From: Cannabis sativa
Taxonomy: Eukaryota; Streptophyta; Magnoliopsida; Rosales; Cannabaceae
NCBI RefSeq assembly: GCF_029168945.1
Contig: NC_083610.1
Location: forward strand, 71,601,580-71,665,579
DNA length: 64,000 nucleotides
Direction of reading: 5' to 3'
This document shows, piece by piece, positions 23,137-35,285 of this stretch. The translations under genes and the position numbers were made by a program. Under the pieces are notes generated by a model. It was given only the letters and a program-made list of their open reading frames with translations, did no database searches and was not told the DNA's origin. Position 1 is the stretch's first letter, and each line of letters begins with the position of its first letter.

Positions 23137-24100
23137 TATTGGTCTCTGTACCATCTAAACTGTTCTCAGTGACATCTGGTCAAATATTTTTGTCTCTGAG
23201 TATTCTTGTACTTCAAGACATGACTTGAGCATTGTGTTGTCATTTCTATCACTATCTCCTATAAGCTATTTCGAATGACACTGATCTTGAATCTTCTCCA
23301 GATAAAAGGCTACCTCTTCTAGATGCAATGGGAAGAGCTCTCTTAAACCTATTTACTAATAAGTAGTATGCTCCTTCTATATTAGTTCTTCTCGTCCAAA
23401 GAGGACGGCCACATCTCTGGAAGAGAGTGAAAGCCATGTCTGGGTATTATAGAAAAAGCCAGAGTGATTCTTAAAAAAAAAAAAAAAGAAGGCATCTGAA
23501 GAAAAAAAAACAAACATATATAAACAAAACAGTTTGTGTAATTGAGGGGTGGTCTAGAAGATCTCTTCTCTTCCTGGACCACATGAGGAAACTCTTCACA
23601 CACTTATGGAGATTCAAGATTTAGTGTTGCTAAGTGTGTCATTGGGGTTTGGTGTGCTGAAATGATCTGTTGCTCATGTTGTGTATTTTTTTATGCTTAG
23701 AGGCTTTATTTATGTTAATGATCAGCTATTAACTATTTTTTTCTAAAATTTTTGAGTATCTCTAAGTTTCTATCTCTTATCTCATTTGTCACGTATGGGC
23801 TGTTCGTATATATTGCTGGTATATTTGAAGTCGTTAGTTCATTATGCTCACAATACCTGATGACTATGTGTTTGTTTCATTTTTTGTGTCGTAACGTGTG
23901 GTAGAAACTATTCAATTAATTTGGGCGTGTACATCTCATTTTAGCAAAATTCAAATTTTTTTAAAAAAATAAATGTTTTTCTTTGCATGGTCAGCCGTTG
24001 TCAGGGTGCCTCTACTTAAGGCCTAAGGAAAGTGAATAGTCTCTCTCACTTTACTCTCAGAAACCCTAAGACCTGTAGCTTTCAAATTTCTTTGTCTACA
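23137..24100 (+). other. spacer between RNase H and the envelope-like ORF
   Basis: This is non-coding Sirevirus interior. It includes A-rich runs at 23474-23512 and ends in a leader-like pyrimidine-rich stretch before the ATG at 24101. No gene is supported. Confidence 0.5.
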
Positions 24101-25938
24101 ATGGAGAATATTGCTCCCATGGTGCTGACCCCTGTTGCCATTCTCATTCCACCACCGACATCTCCTGTTGATCCTGCAGTCGAACCTGTAGTCGAGACTA
24201 GTATGCCTAATCCTTGTCGTGCCATTGTTCCTTACTAATCGGAGGTTAGTGCTTCTACTTGCCTTCCAAGTCTTGAGGCGACTCCGTCTCCGCCATCGCC
24301 TCCAGTCATTCAAAAACCTCACACATTTCAAGTTAAGGCTCCTCCCCTATCTAAAAAGGCTTCCTCTTCTTTGTCGTCACCCCCTCAGACCGTGTCAAAA
24401 AGAGTCACTCGTTCCTCTTCGAGTTTACAGTCTCCTTCGTCCCCTTGTCTAGCCTTTGTCTGTGCCTAAATCAAAACCCATAGGACCTCCTCGTCCTCCA
24501 TCTAAGGTTTCTATTCCTCCCCAAAGCAGAGAAAGGTTCAGCCAAAAAGAAAATCTTCACGTGATACCACGTATCAACCACCTGAAAAGAAATCCAAGAC
24601 CAAGCCTATTCCAGTCCCATCTACAGCCTCATCTCCCAAACAGTCGTCCAAAGGCTCTAAAAAGTCAAAACTTCCTAAAGCCCATATATCAACTGTCGAC
24701 CCATCCTCTGTTCAATGCTTTGTTGATGCCTCCAAAGCATCTGTATACCAACAATGGTTTGGTAGTCGTGAGCTTTGGTTCAAACAAGTGGTGATGCTAG
24801 ATGATTTTACTGACCTGCATGATTTTTTAAAAATTGGGAAATGGGTTAACACGGTCACTAACTTGGCTGCCCCTCATCCCATTTTAGTTCGTGAATTCTA
24901 TGCCAATCTAGATAGGACTGTTATAGCTGAGGGTCATCCAGGGTGTGTGAGTGCATTTGTTAGGGGTCATCGTGTTCCGTTTGGTCCATCTACTATTGCA
25001 TGCATGTTGAAAGTTGAGTCTATCAGAAATCCAACATATGGGAAACAATTCAATTCAATCCAGATTAAACTATGATGGGTAGAGGGGTAACTGGCAGGGA
25101 TGACTATCTTTGGGACAAACAGGAAATTTTAGCTACTCATCTAACTCCTTTCTATAGGGTTCTTCATTGGGTAGCTTTGTACAATTGGTTTCCTAATTCC
25201 CATCTGTCCTCAATTACACTTGAGATTGGCAAGTTCTTGTATGTTGTAGGAACTCATGTGTCTATTGATCTGCCATCTCTTATCTTTGAAAGGATCCTCG
25301 AAGCCTTAGAAACAACTGGCACTCGTAACAAACTACCCTTTCCAAGCCTAGTTCAACGAGTACTCATGGCTGCTCACCCACCTCTTACAACGCATGACTA
25401 TCAAGTTCAAAATCCCGTTCTCAGTAAGAGTTTTCTCTCAGTTGCTAACAGGCAGCCCTCATCGACCACTCCTTCTACTTCCAAGGTGAGCACAGGCAAG
25501 TCTCCTATGTTTAAAGGGTTATCAGATTCTAGCTGGCAGGTACAAATATTTTCTGAGTTTAAATCTTTTGTCAAACGATATAAGAAGGATCAAAAGCGCC
25601 AGCTTGCCTTTGAGGCCTCCATGTATAAAATGGTTCGTATCATCAAGTCTACTGTACTGCAAAATCATTCTGGGGATTCTGTAACTCCATCAATTGATAT
25701 TTCTCTGCTTGAGTTTCATAGAGATTCGTTTGGTGCATCCTCAGATGGGTCAGGGAGTAACGCACATGTGCAGGGGGAGCTGTCTGTATCTGCCCTAGTC
25801 TCCAGTCCAATACAACAAGATCTGCCTCATACAGCTGACCCGTCTCCAGTAACCACGGCAACTCACTTGGTGTCGTCTGGGCCACTTTCCCAAGGGGAGT
25901 CTGACAAAAAACTGGAGCAATCAACTCATGTTCAATGA
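24101..25938 (+). pseudogene. Sirevirus envelope-like ORF (putative plant transposon protein), broken
   Basis: The frame opens MENIAPMVLTPVAILIPPPT and is Pro/Ser/Lys-rich over its first third, with NLS-like KKSK and KRKS patches. It then enters a conserved globular region (SVYQQWFGSRELWFKQ; HPILVREFYANLD; GCVSAFVRGHRVPF; LTPFYRVLHWVALYNWFP) found after RNase H in SIRE1-type elements. A stop after about 45 codons, frame changes near 24450-24790 and a stop near 25073 break it. The last part, 25072-25938, is open for 288 codons. No clear signal peptide or strong membrane segment is visible. The function of this protein in the lineage is unproven, so the envelope label is historical. Confidence 0.75.
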
Positions 25939-26119
25939 AGGGGGAGATGTTTGTATTCTCAAGTTTTTTTTTTTTTTTGATATGGATTTATGGTTTGCTA
26001 TGTTTATAATTCCAAAAACATTTTTTTTGTGCCATGGCTCTATGTTACATGATATCTTTTGAGGTTATTAGTCTTTATATTTTTTTGTGTCATTGAACAT
26101 AATCTCTCAAGAGGGAGAT
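25934..26119 (+). other. two polypurine tracts upstream of the 3' LTR
   Basis: A strong purine tract GAAGGGGGAGATG lies right after the envelope-like stop (about 25937-25949). A second, CAAGAGGGAGAT (26108-26119), abuts the 3' LTR. The second is placed to act as plus-strand primer. Multiplied polypurine tracts have been described in Sireviruses. Confidence 0.6.
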
Positions 26120-26889
26120 TGTAAGTGTCATTATTTTTGACAGATTATATTAATAGTGAGTCCAGTCGTATCTGGTGTTTCTAATCTGTTATAACTGCAT
26201 ACCAATTTTCTGTTAAAGTTTATGTGAGTCTGTTATGTCTTAACAGTTGGTTTTGGTTATTGTTAGGTCGGCTGAACTATTGCCTATAAATAGCTATTTT
26301 CATTATGTAAATGAATTAGCTAGCTAATTGATATCTTTGGTTAGTTCGGTTATATCGTGTGAGTTAGTGTAGTATCCTGTTTTGCTTGTTGTTGTTTTTC
26401 AGGTTTGATTGCATAGCTTGAAGATGGTGATCTATAGTCGAAAGATCAGAGCCTGATGTTGCTGAGTTCAGACTAAAGGGAGTTCAGTGTCATCTTCGTC
26501 ATCAGATCTGAAGGGATTCCAGATTGAAGAGAAGTGTCGAAGACGAACTCAGTTGCTGCACAAGGGATTGTGTTCATACAATCAAGATTCTTGATTGATG
26601 TTGGTAATTCATTACTAATTGCTGTAAAGATTGTATTAAATTCCTAAGAGGGAACTGGATATTGTAATACGAATCTTTTGAATTTAGTAGATGTTATTAT
26701 CTTGGTTTGGGGAACCCAAGCACTAGTCGACTGAGATGTGTTCTCAGTGCAGATGAAGTTTGTAAATCATTGTGTGCTTTACTGCCTTATTCTCAATCCA
26801 ATTCTTGAATGCATGAGTTGAAATTAATCAATCCAATCATGAACAATTCGGTAATATGAATCTTGAAAATTTGACAAGTAGTTCTTTCA
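26120..26889 (+). repeat. 3' LTR of the Sirevirus-type element
   Basis: 770 bp, TGTAAGTGTC...TTCTTTCA, collinear with the 5' LTR apart from the MITE. It shows the uninterrupted MITE target (TTATTGTTAGGTCGG). Differences from the 5' LTR are a modest number of single-base changes, consistent with a moderately old insertion. Confidence 0.9.
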
Positions 26890-27835
26890 AAAACTTTATA
26901 TATGTTGTTAAAGTTGTGTTTCTATAAATAATAATATATAAGAACTTTTATTATTTTTAAGAAAATTACATATAAGTTTAGTGATTTTTTTTCAAAATAA
27001 CCTTCAACAGAAAAACTAATGAGAATATTTTTCAAAAGAAAAATATTGTCGAAGTTCTACAATAAATAATAACAGAAAGTAAAATAAACAAATAAAGTGA
27101 TACAAAAATGAGGAGAGATAAAGCGAGAGAGAAAATAAATTATGAGAGATTATTCTTAGAGAGAAAATAAAAATAAAAAGAGAACAAGTGATTAAGAGAA
27201 AACGATGATATAAATGAATGAGAATAGAGAAACAAAATTGGGAAAATAAAAAAAAAACAATAAAGAATGAAAAATAGGAGAAATTTTTGTAATAATATAT
27301 AATATATAAATTGTTTTTTAAGGTAGCCATAAATACTAAAAGTTTTGAGTTTATAACTAGTATAAATTTAATAATTTTTTTAACAACACATATTAAGTTT
27401 AAATTTTTGATTATTGGATCGGGACAGAATTTTATAACTTGAATTACTTTCAGATTTTTTTTAACAAATTCAAAAGGGAAATAAAAGTAGTTATGTTAGA
27501 AATAAGAATGCAATATGTTAGAAATACGAAAAAGTCACCTTCAGGAGTAGTACTATAGTAACAAGAGTAAAAATGAAAAAAGTTACAATTATACAGTATA
27601 ATATAAATGTAAGAATAACTGTGTTATGAATACAATAACATATATTTTCTAAGTATTTTATTAAAATTAATTAGTATGAATTGTCAAATCTAATCCATAA
27701 TTCCAAAATTGTGATTCTTCTTCCAAAACTAGATCACATTTGATTTGGGTACATTTTGATATTTTCTTGTGTGCCTAAATATTTCAAATTCTCACAACAT
27801 TCGGTAATCCCCTAAATAATTCCACTCTCTAATAA
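26890..27835. other. intergenic DNA, AT-rich
   Basis: No gene is supported; the long - strand frame at 27016-27330 is a Phe/Leu/Ser-rich artefact of an A/G-rich tract. The stretch 27340-27480 is a diverged relative of the interior of the foldback at 6303-6670 (shared TTGATTATTGG and TTTTAACAAATTCAAAA). Confidence 0.45.
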
Positions 27836-27839
27836 AGAA

Positions 27840-28300
27840 AAATCACTTTAAATATTCGAGTCAAAATTATACATCATCACATTTAACTGCAAATTATTGT
27901 AAATATATCGTTAAATAATGTTTACATAGCTTTGCGTCAAAAATCATGTTTTTAAGCCATCATCACAAATGCTTCGTTATACAGTATTTATTTTATCAAA
28001 AATTAAATTTTTATGGCACCATCACAAAAACATTGTTATACGTTTTTTATGCTAAAAATCAAGCTTTTCATGGCATCATTGCAATCATTGTAAATATATC
28101 GTTAAATATCATTTTTTTTGTATGCCAAAATCAAGTTATCATGACATCATTACAAATGTATCGTTACATATCATTCTTTTCAACCAAAAGTTAAAGTTTT
28201 TACGATACCATCATAATGCATCGTCACCCTTTTTTTTCTTAAAACAAAAAAGTTTTGTCACCATCACAAATATATCATCAAGGACCGCAAATGGATTTCT
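27840..28300 (+). repeat. degenerate tandem repeat, about 55-75 bp units, six or seven copies
   Basis: Each unit reads roughly CAAAAATCAAG, TTTTTATGGCACCATCAC, AAATGTATCGTTA, then a T-rich spacer. Copies begin near 27937, 27998, 28053, 28125, 28185 and 28243, with a weaker one near 27860. Unit length varies through the T-rich spacer. Two frames of 82-91 codons across it are by-products of the repeat. Confidence 0.6.
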
Positions 28301-28302
28301 GT

Positions 28303-28612
28303 TAGGTGGTGATTGGTTAGAGGAAATGAAATGGATGAAATTTAAAAAAAAAAAAAAATCTATTCCTTTATTTAGTTGTATTTTTTTAAAGTATTAGAAT
28401 ATCATTCTAATGGAAAAACTTTTCCATCATTTTGGTAGAATATTTATTCTATTTTGAAATAGAACGAAATATCATTCCAATGCAAGATGAAAAAAATTAT
28501 AATAATTTTGTTATCAATTTTTTATGCGTTTTAAATTTGATTCCATTCTATTCCTATTCCTATTTCCATTTCTATTCCTATCCTATAATTTCATTCCTTC
28601 TAATTAAATTCT
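28303..28612. mobile_element. possible small TIR element (MITE)
   Basis: The inverted ends contain TTAGAGGAAATGAAAT on the left and TTAGAAGGAATGAAAT (- strand) on the right, about 14 of 16. The interior is rich in ATTCCATTC-type repeats (28530-28590). No ORF or target duplication is resolved. Confidence 0.4.
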
Positions 28613-28690
28613 ACCTTAGTTTATGTTCTTTGTGCCTAGTGGCATTACACATTAATAACTAGTAATTTTTCTCCTAATTTTTTTTTTTTT

Positions 28691-28813
28691 GGGGTTTGAG
28701 GCTGGTTCGGGTCTGGGTCCAAATCTGAGGGCTGAGCTGAGGCCAAGGTTTAGGGTTTGGGTCCAGATCCAAATCCAAGTTGAGGGTCCGAGTTAGGGTT
28801 AGGGTCGAGGTCC
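28691..28813. repeat. second copy of the G-rich GGGTC repeat
   Basis: This short tract of GGGTC/GGTCC/GGTTT variants is followed by the same type of AT-rich sequence as the copy at 5780-6150. It contains TTTAGGGTTTGGG and TTAGGGTTAGGG by chance of composition. Confidence 0.55.
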
Positions 28814-30399
28814 AAAATATTAGTGAAAAAAAGTACGAATAAATTATGATTAAGAAAAAAAGTTGTTTAAATAAATTTTGAAAATGATTTTTTCCTTCAA
28901 AATTAGATTTTCATTTAATAATTAAAAAGTGAACATTTTTGTAGAACACTTTTTTTTTTCTAATATTTTCATTTTCTAACTAAAAAAATAAAATGCTATT
29001 TAAAAAAATGTTACTAGATGCACCTATAGTTTTTGAGATTTATTATTTTTTTCTTTTTAAAAAAAAATTATTTTTTATTGTAAAAGGAAACAATGAAGAC
29101 AAAGTTAAACAAAAGTACTGATTTTTTTTTTTTTTTGTTAATTTTTAATATTTGAATTTTTTTTAATAATTTTAAAAAAATTTAGTATTTTTAATTTTTT
29201 TTAATAGTTTAAATATATAATTTTTTTGTGTTCAAATTTTTTTAAGAATCAATAATGAAAGAATAGATTTTTCTAACATATATTTTTTTATTTGATGAAA
29301 GAATAGATTTGAATTATTTTCTTCTTCTTAAAAAAATATACATAATTATTTTTAAGAAATAAAAGACACAATTTTGTAGTCGTCAAATTTCAAGTTGCAA
29401 AATTATTAATTATTCTAAACGTATCATTGTCACCAATATCTAAAATATTACGTTAGTATTATGTTAGCTACATTAAATAGAATCTAACAGAAATATTACT
29501 TTCCAATATCGTGAATAGTTCGAGAAAAATATTTTAATTATCGCAAATCATTCAAGATCTATCTAATTAGTTATTGCTTGCAAGACGAAAAAAAAAAACT
29601 ATTTTAGAAATGGATACAATAAACTAAGAACTTACAACAACAAAAAGAAAATAATGAGCCCTTTTTTTTTATCATTTTCTCTTTGAAATATGTTGCTTCT
29701 TTGGGGATAGATTTGGGCAACAGCTACTGTTTTAGAAATGTTAATGTATCTCAACATTTAACTAGTTGAAAATTTAGTGATTGTTTTAGAAATACTAATT
29801 CATCTCAATAATCAACTAATTAAAAAAAAAAAAAAAAAAAAAAACACATTAATTTAAGGAATAAGAATACATTACATAATAAATGTTATATATATATATA
29901 TATATAAAGAAAAAGGATAAGTCTTTCTCAATAGGGGGAGAAGAGGTTGTTCGTTCCACAGAATCAGTTTCCATTAAACTGACAATTCCAATTTGTTTAA
30001 CACAATAATAGAAGACATAATAATACTTCCAACCATGAACACTATCTACTAAAGATTTGACCAAAATTTCCCAATATGTTCAATATTCTGGCTAAAAGAC
30101 AGACTTTGACAACATATTAATACGATCACAACTTGCAAATAGTTACATACACTGCTGCAAACTGGAATGCAGAATACCAATGACAAAGACCAGCAACCTT
30201 TTATAGCAATCAAACAAAACAACCAATGCTGCTGTTTATGGACAACATGACACCACAAACCATAATTGCCAAATTCTTTCATGCTTTCTTCCCTCCCCAA
30301 TAAACTGTAGTTTCATTCCCTTTTTTATTTCCATGACAGGCGTCATTCATTCGGAGCTCTCTACATGTGTACATCAAAAGTGTGTCCCTCTCTTTTGCA
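28814..30399. other. intergenic DNA and 3' UTR of the WVD2-like gene
   Basis: From 28814 to about 29840 there are A and T runs with a two-copy 55-60 bp repeat at about 29725-29815 and a long A run at 29822-29844. From about 30030 to 30399 composition becomes less extreme, as expected for the 3' UTR of the - strand gene. A possible AATAAA (- strand) sits near 30323-30328. No other gene is supported. Confidence 0.5.
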
Positions 30400-33300
30400 T
30401 CAAACCTCCACTGCTGCTCTTGGTTCTGGCGCGGAAGTTGGGTGAGTTTGATCTTCAACCACAGGGTTATCATCATCTGCGGAGGGCTCAGTTTCGCTTA
30501 GCTTTGCAACAGGAGCTCTCTCCTGGTCTTGGGTGAAAGTTTCGGTTTTGTCACTTGCATTAAAGTCGGACTTCTCTTCAGTAGCCGCTGCATTCGTTAT
30601 GATCTTCTCTTGGTTTGCATTGGATATGTTGGTTTTCACTTCATGTTTCCCCTTGGACGCAATCTTGCGCCCCTTTATTGTATTGGATATAGTGGTCTTT
30701 TCAGATGGCAAGGTGGGAAGAGATTTACGGTGTGGCTTCCTTACTGGTACAGTTGGTCCTTTGGCAGGAATTTGAGCTACTTTTTCATCAAGACTTAGCT
30801 GGCTGGATTGATTAGTTGAATTGTTGTTTCCTACAGACTCTGTCGGTGGTAAGCTCTTTCTTCGTCCCAGCTTTGGAGATTTGGCTCTTGTTGTCGGTAT
30901 CTGGCACAAACCAATACAAACACTAAGGCCACAAAGAATTGGAAAGCCTAGTAATTTTAAAAAAACTAAGTTGGAAACAATAATGAGATATGAAGAATTG
31001 GAACATAGTACAGTAATGAGATAGCAATAGCAGTTCGTTTTTTTTTTAAATTAGGCAGCTCAATGAAAGCTCAACTATGTAATAAGGGGAAGATTTACAA
31101 TGTAATTTATCCCGCGGACTCCCTAATATGAAATTGGTTAGCACCACATATATATAGTTCTTAACATGAAAATTACTTCCATATATTGAAACAGTTGGTT
31201 CCATTGCACGGTTCAAATTATTAGACTGTTAACAACTGCTTGCATATCAACAAAAATTAACACATCTTGAAATATTCTAAATGCCAAGTGTAGGAAGTTT
31301 AAAATAACAAGTACATCAAGGGAATCAGAAAATCTAATTTTCTTCATCTAATGGAAATATATCTCAAGGAAGGAAGTAAAAAAATAAAAGTACATCATGG
31401 GAATCAGAAAGTCTAATTTTCATCTAGTGGAACTATATCTATAGGAAGTCAAAAAATAAAAGAACATCATGGGAAAGATGCCTTTAAAAATATTTTGAAA
31501 AATTGAAAAACTTCACTAAATCAGTACAACTAAGAAACCAGGGAACATTGAAATGACACTTAAGGAACCTCTGATTGATCAGATCAGCTATTGCAACATC
31601 TAATCTTCGGTAGTTTGTAAACTCTATAACTAACATAGTATTTAATCATCACAATTCTACCATGTTCCACGAATTCAATTCCAACATGCAAAACGAAAAA
31701 AAAACGGGAAAGGGTAAACAAGTACACAATGATTTAAAGAGAAGACTGTACACAATGATTTAATCAAATGTTCACTACAAAATAAAGAATTACCTTCTTT
31801 AGCTCTACCTTAGGAGGTGGAGGCTCCTGGTAGAAGCTAGGCATTGGAGTTGCTTTAAAGGTCAGGCTCTTCCTGAGCATCTTAATCTCAGCTTCCAGAG
31901 TTTCCTAGTATAAAAGATGATGTCAAAACAAAACAACTTTTGTAAATTCTTTTTTTATATTAAATACATACATTAACAGAAACCTATAACAAATAAATTG
32001 TCACCTTAGACTTTGCTTGCAAGTTGTTCTTCTCTAACTCCTTTGCATGAATCTTCTCCTCAAGTTTAGTGTAGAACTACCAAACATAACATAGCAATAA
32101 GAAAACACAATAATCCTGAAATTGATCTTAAATGCCAGAAAGGGGGAAGAAAAAATGAAAAAGAAGACACAAGTTAGAAGCCCAAAAATTACCTCTCTCC
32201 TCTTTTCAGCTCGTTCATCACACTTAAAACTGAAACCATAGTTCGGAAGCATACCCATCTTGCGAGATCTAGCATCTTCTGATGTGGGACTTCTGCAAAG
32301 TAGTTAAGTAGACTGATGGATTGAACGCTTGATTATACGCATACAGAAATATATGTCAAAATCCAGATACTAGCAACAGCAAAGAATAACAAAAAGGATA
32401 CGAGGAGGATTTAGCATCTGCTTCCACTTCAGCTTGATTCACAAGTTCTTTTTTCAGAGGTTTCATCTTCGGTTTATCCCTGCAACAATCGATTCTGTCA
32501 AATTTGCCACCAAACCATAATAGGGAAGGGGAATAAAGAAAGATTATATAGCTAGACCACTAACTATAAAAAGATTTGAAGAAAAAGATTGTATTATAGT
32601 AAAGAGAAAAAGAACAAATTATCAATATCAATAAGCTCAAGATAAGAACAATTGGAAAGGACAAATCACTACTCACGTAAGGTCCTCAGGCATAGCTACC
32701 TCAGACTTTCCAGATAGCTGATGAAAGCATAAAAAAAATGTCAACAGCATCAGATACGACAGAGTACCCATTAAATAAATGTTTGTCACCGCCACATCAA
32801 CAAAATGAAAGAAACGAAGAAAAATTCAGTGCTCTCATAACAAATTTTACTATGGATAACAGAACCTTCTGTTCAGTAGATGATCCACTTCTAAATGTCT
32901 TTCTTGCTTGTGCATTAGAAGCAATTGAATCGTTGGGAACAGTAGGTACTGCCTCAACATCTTTGCCAGTTTTGTTCTTGTACGCTGAATTTCCCGAAGC
33001 AATTTTGGGTGCTGAGGGTTTCCCATTCTTGCTCCTGGCTTGACCCTTTTGCAATTTGGTCTGCTTTGAATGATCAGCACCTTTCGCATCTCCTTCCTGT
33101 AACAAAGTCAGTTGAAAGGCTTGAATCGGATAAATCACAAAACCAATAATATTACAATATGTAACAAACAAACACTCCTACCTTTGCAATAGTCAGTCCA
33201 TTGTTTTCATTATGGCTAATTGATTCCTCTTCAGATAGACCATCATCCAACTTAACACGAACCCTTGCATTTCCATTCAGTGATGCTGCCTCATTGTTAT

Positions 33301-33412
33301 TGACATCGTCTACAACCATAAAATCCTCACCAGAGGAGGAATTTTGAGCATAAGAGCCATTCTGATGGACCACCTGAAGCCCATCAGTGCCCACTACCTC
33401 ATCTGAATCCAT
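30400..33412 (-). CDS. WVD2-like, TPX2-domain microtubule-associated protein
   Basis: Eight coding exons, all GT-AG, frame kept throughout: 33182-33412, 32866-33096, 32677-32717, 32402-32479, 32193-32292, 32005-32076, 31794-31904, 30400-30900 (- strand). The product has 454 residues. The N-terminal 150 are acidic, then basic and Ser/Lys-rich. The TPX2-type core spans about 215-285: [20 protein letters not shown] continuing into EK, with the KLEEK motif at 231-235, followed by a Glu/Lys helix and a [10 protein letters not shown] turn. The C-terminal third is low-complexity with [12 protein letters not shown] basic patches. WVD2/WDL proteins bind and bundle cortical microtubules and influence anisotropic growth and organ twisting. 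Which WDL paralogue this is cannot be decided. The start ATG is the first in the exon, with an intron acceptor just upstream. Confidence 0.9.
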
Positions 33413-34390
33413 TTACACACGGGAAACTGCAAAAATAAACATGCAGTGCAACAAATTAGAAAATTCAGCAAAGAAAAACACACCAACCTTCAAATTGTGC
33501 ATTGGGGAATCAGACAAATCTCAAAACCATAAACTAGAACATGAATTTTCATTAATTAGCAAAAGCTTTTTGCCTTTACTTAAGCGAACATATGACATTT
33601 TCAGCATATGACAAATACCCAATCGAAGTCTTTGCAATCACAAAGGTTTTAACAAATGAAATCATGGAAAACCACTTAAAAACCATCGACACTCGTTTCC
33701 TCCAGTTTCCCAGCAACCAAACACAAACCAACTTTCATAAAGAATGAATCTTGGCAAGAAACTTGAATAGTAAAAAAAAAAAAAGAGAAAGAACTCCGGC
33801 ATAATCAAATCAATGCACACAAACATGGACTTATTTCTCAAAATAAAAAAACAAGATTTATCAAACCCATAAAGAGAATCCTAAAAACCACAATAACAAA
33901 ATCAAATCTTCATAGACAAATACTTAAACTTCTCACATTGATCCACTTGTATAGAGCGCAATGCAACAAATAGGTACAGAAAAATCAATACTCCTTTAAT
34001 TTACGAGACAGCCGCATAAACAAAAAATAAATAATTTATTTCATTTAAAAAAAAAAAAAAAAAACCCTCACTCGAGATAAGGCTAGACAAACACAAGATT
34101 TAAAACCCAAAATCTCTCATTTTCTTAGCAGTCAAACATAGATTAAAAAATAAAAAATACTGACCTCGTGAAACGTGAAAACAAAATCAAAAGTTCATTA
34201 TCTCCGATTCAAAACAAAGGGCTTCGAAGGATCTGAGAAAGAAGGGTTGGAGAACGAGAACAGAGTAAATGGATCGAGGGATCCGAACCCCTAAAGCTAG
34301 ATCTTTAAGATTCAATATATTTTTTTTTAGGTTTTTTTTTTTAATTTTGTTTTGAAATTTGAAAAAGAAAATAAAAGTAAGAAGTGGTGG
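33413..34390 (-). promoter_or_regulatory. 5' UTR of the WVD2-like gene with a 738-bp intron
   Basis: On the - strand a donor GTCAGT begins at 34164 and an acceptor TTTTTGCAG ends at 33427, leaving 14 nt of leader before the ATG. This implies a non-coding first exon at about 34165-34385. The first exon and intron boundaries are inferred from splice consensus only. The intron is AT-rich, and no conserved ORF is seen in it. Confidence 0.6.
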
Positions 34391-34416
34391 AAATGGAAAT
34401 GGTAATGGAAAGAGGC

Positions 34417-34423
34417 ATTTATA
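34417..34423 (-). promoter_or_regulatory. TATA box of the WVD2-like gene
   Basis: TATAAAT on the - strand within GGAGTATAAATGCC. It lies about 30 bp upstream of the predicted leader exon, the usual plant spacing. Confidence 0.5.
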
Positions 34424-34739
34424 CTCCTTTTTATTTTAAAGAAAATAAATAATGATGTGAGGTGTATAATTACTAAAATACCACTCACTCTTTACTTGCG
34501 TTTTTAACACATATACGCGCCGCCGTTACTTAACGTCTCTTAATCTAACTGCCCCTCTCACTCACACTCCAAATTTTACTTCAATCCAAAATAACAACGA
34601 ATTATTTAACCAAAAAAAAATTAACAAGGAAGTCGTAGAGTTCATAAAATGGTCAATTCAGTCTAATTCAACTAGTATAATTAAATAAATTTTGGGTTTT
34701 TTTTTCAGCTTTTAATTAAAAAAAAGTAATAATATTATA
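34424..34739. other. upstream flank of the WVD2-like gene
   Basis: Contains a less AT-rich patch with CGCGCCGCCG near 34517-34527, then A/T-rich DNA. No other gene or complete element was recognised. Confidence 0.4.
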
Positions 34740-35285
34740 AAAATATTTTTAACTAGCCAAATAAACAAATATGCATCCCAAATAAAAAAAAATTACACAA
34801 ATACCACTTGCACACACCTTTAACTCAGGATCCATGCTTCTTGGGCAACTATCGCACAATTATCGTGCAACCATGCAACAATCTAACGCAATCGAAACGA
34901 AAATTCAATCAGAAAGAGAATCACCATTAATTCCGACGACTTCACCTGAGAAGACAACCAAAATCAATCAAAATATTGACTGTTTTGAATTCATAAAAAA
35001 AAATGTAGAAAAACTACTACGAAACTAAAATTAACGGAAAATTCAGCTTAATTTGCATAAAACTAATGTCATGACTTTAAGATCCATGAAAGGCAGATCT
35101 CAAAAAGTTGAACTGGAGTTCCCAAATAATCCAACTCAAGTATAATTTTAGAAAAAAAAATTACATCAATACTATAGTAAAATATTTATCCTAATGTATT
35201 TTCGTTGTTTTCTAAATTTCTAATAGTGAATTTATTCATATTAAATCATAAAGAGACATGTAGATAGAGTTACGTACGTGGAAAT

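Larger units (their letters stand above)
17597..26889 (+). mobile_element. Sirevirus-type Ty1/copia element, internally deleted and interrupted
   Basis: Two LTRs (17597-18981, 26120-26889) bracket integrase C-terminus, reverse transcriptase, RNase H and then an envelope-like ORF before the 3' LTR. The extra ORF after RNase H identifies the Sirevirus lineage. The flanks TAAAC (17592-17596) and AAAAC (26890-26894) are a probable 5-bp target duplication with one mutation. Primer-binding site, gag, protease and the integrase N-terminal half are missing: the 5' LTR abuts integrase at 18982. Five in-frame stops in pol and a 1.9-kb solo LTR in RT show it is dead. The 5' LTR also carries a hAT MITE absent from the 3' LTR. 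Confidence 0.85.

Noticed and set aside
24023..24331. 102-codon - strand frame, Arg-rich
   Set aside because: Antisense shadow of the pyrimidine-rich start of the Sirevirus envelope-like ORF.
27016..27330. 104-codon hydrophobic - strand frame that might suggest a membrane protein
   Set aside because: It arises from a GA/A-rich + strand tract; the Phe/Leu/Ser-only composition reflects the tract, and there is no context for a gene.
27840..28300. Regularly spaced short repeats considered as a CRISPR-like array
   Set aside because: Plant nuclear DNA, diverged units, no uniform spacers and no cas genes.
28749..28810. Telomere-like TTTAGGGTTTGGG and TTAGGGTTAGGG
   Set aside because: Only one or two imperfect units inside the GGGTC repeat; not an interstitial telomere array.
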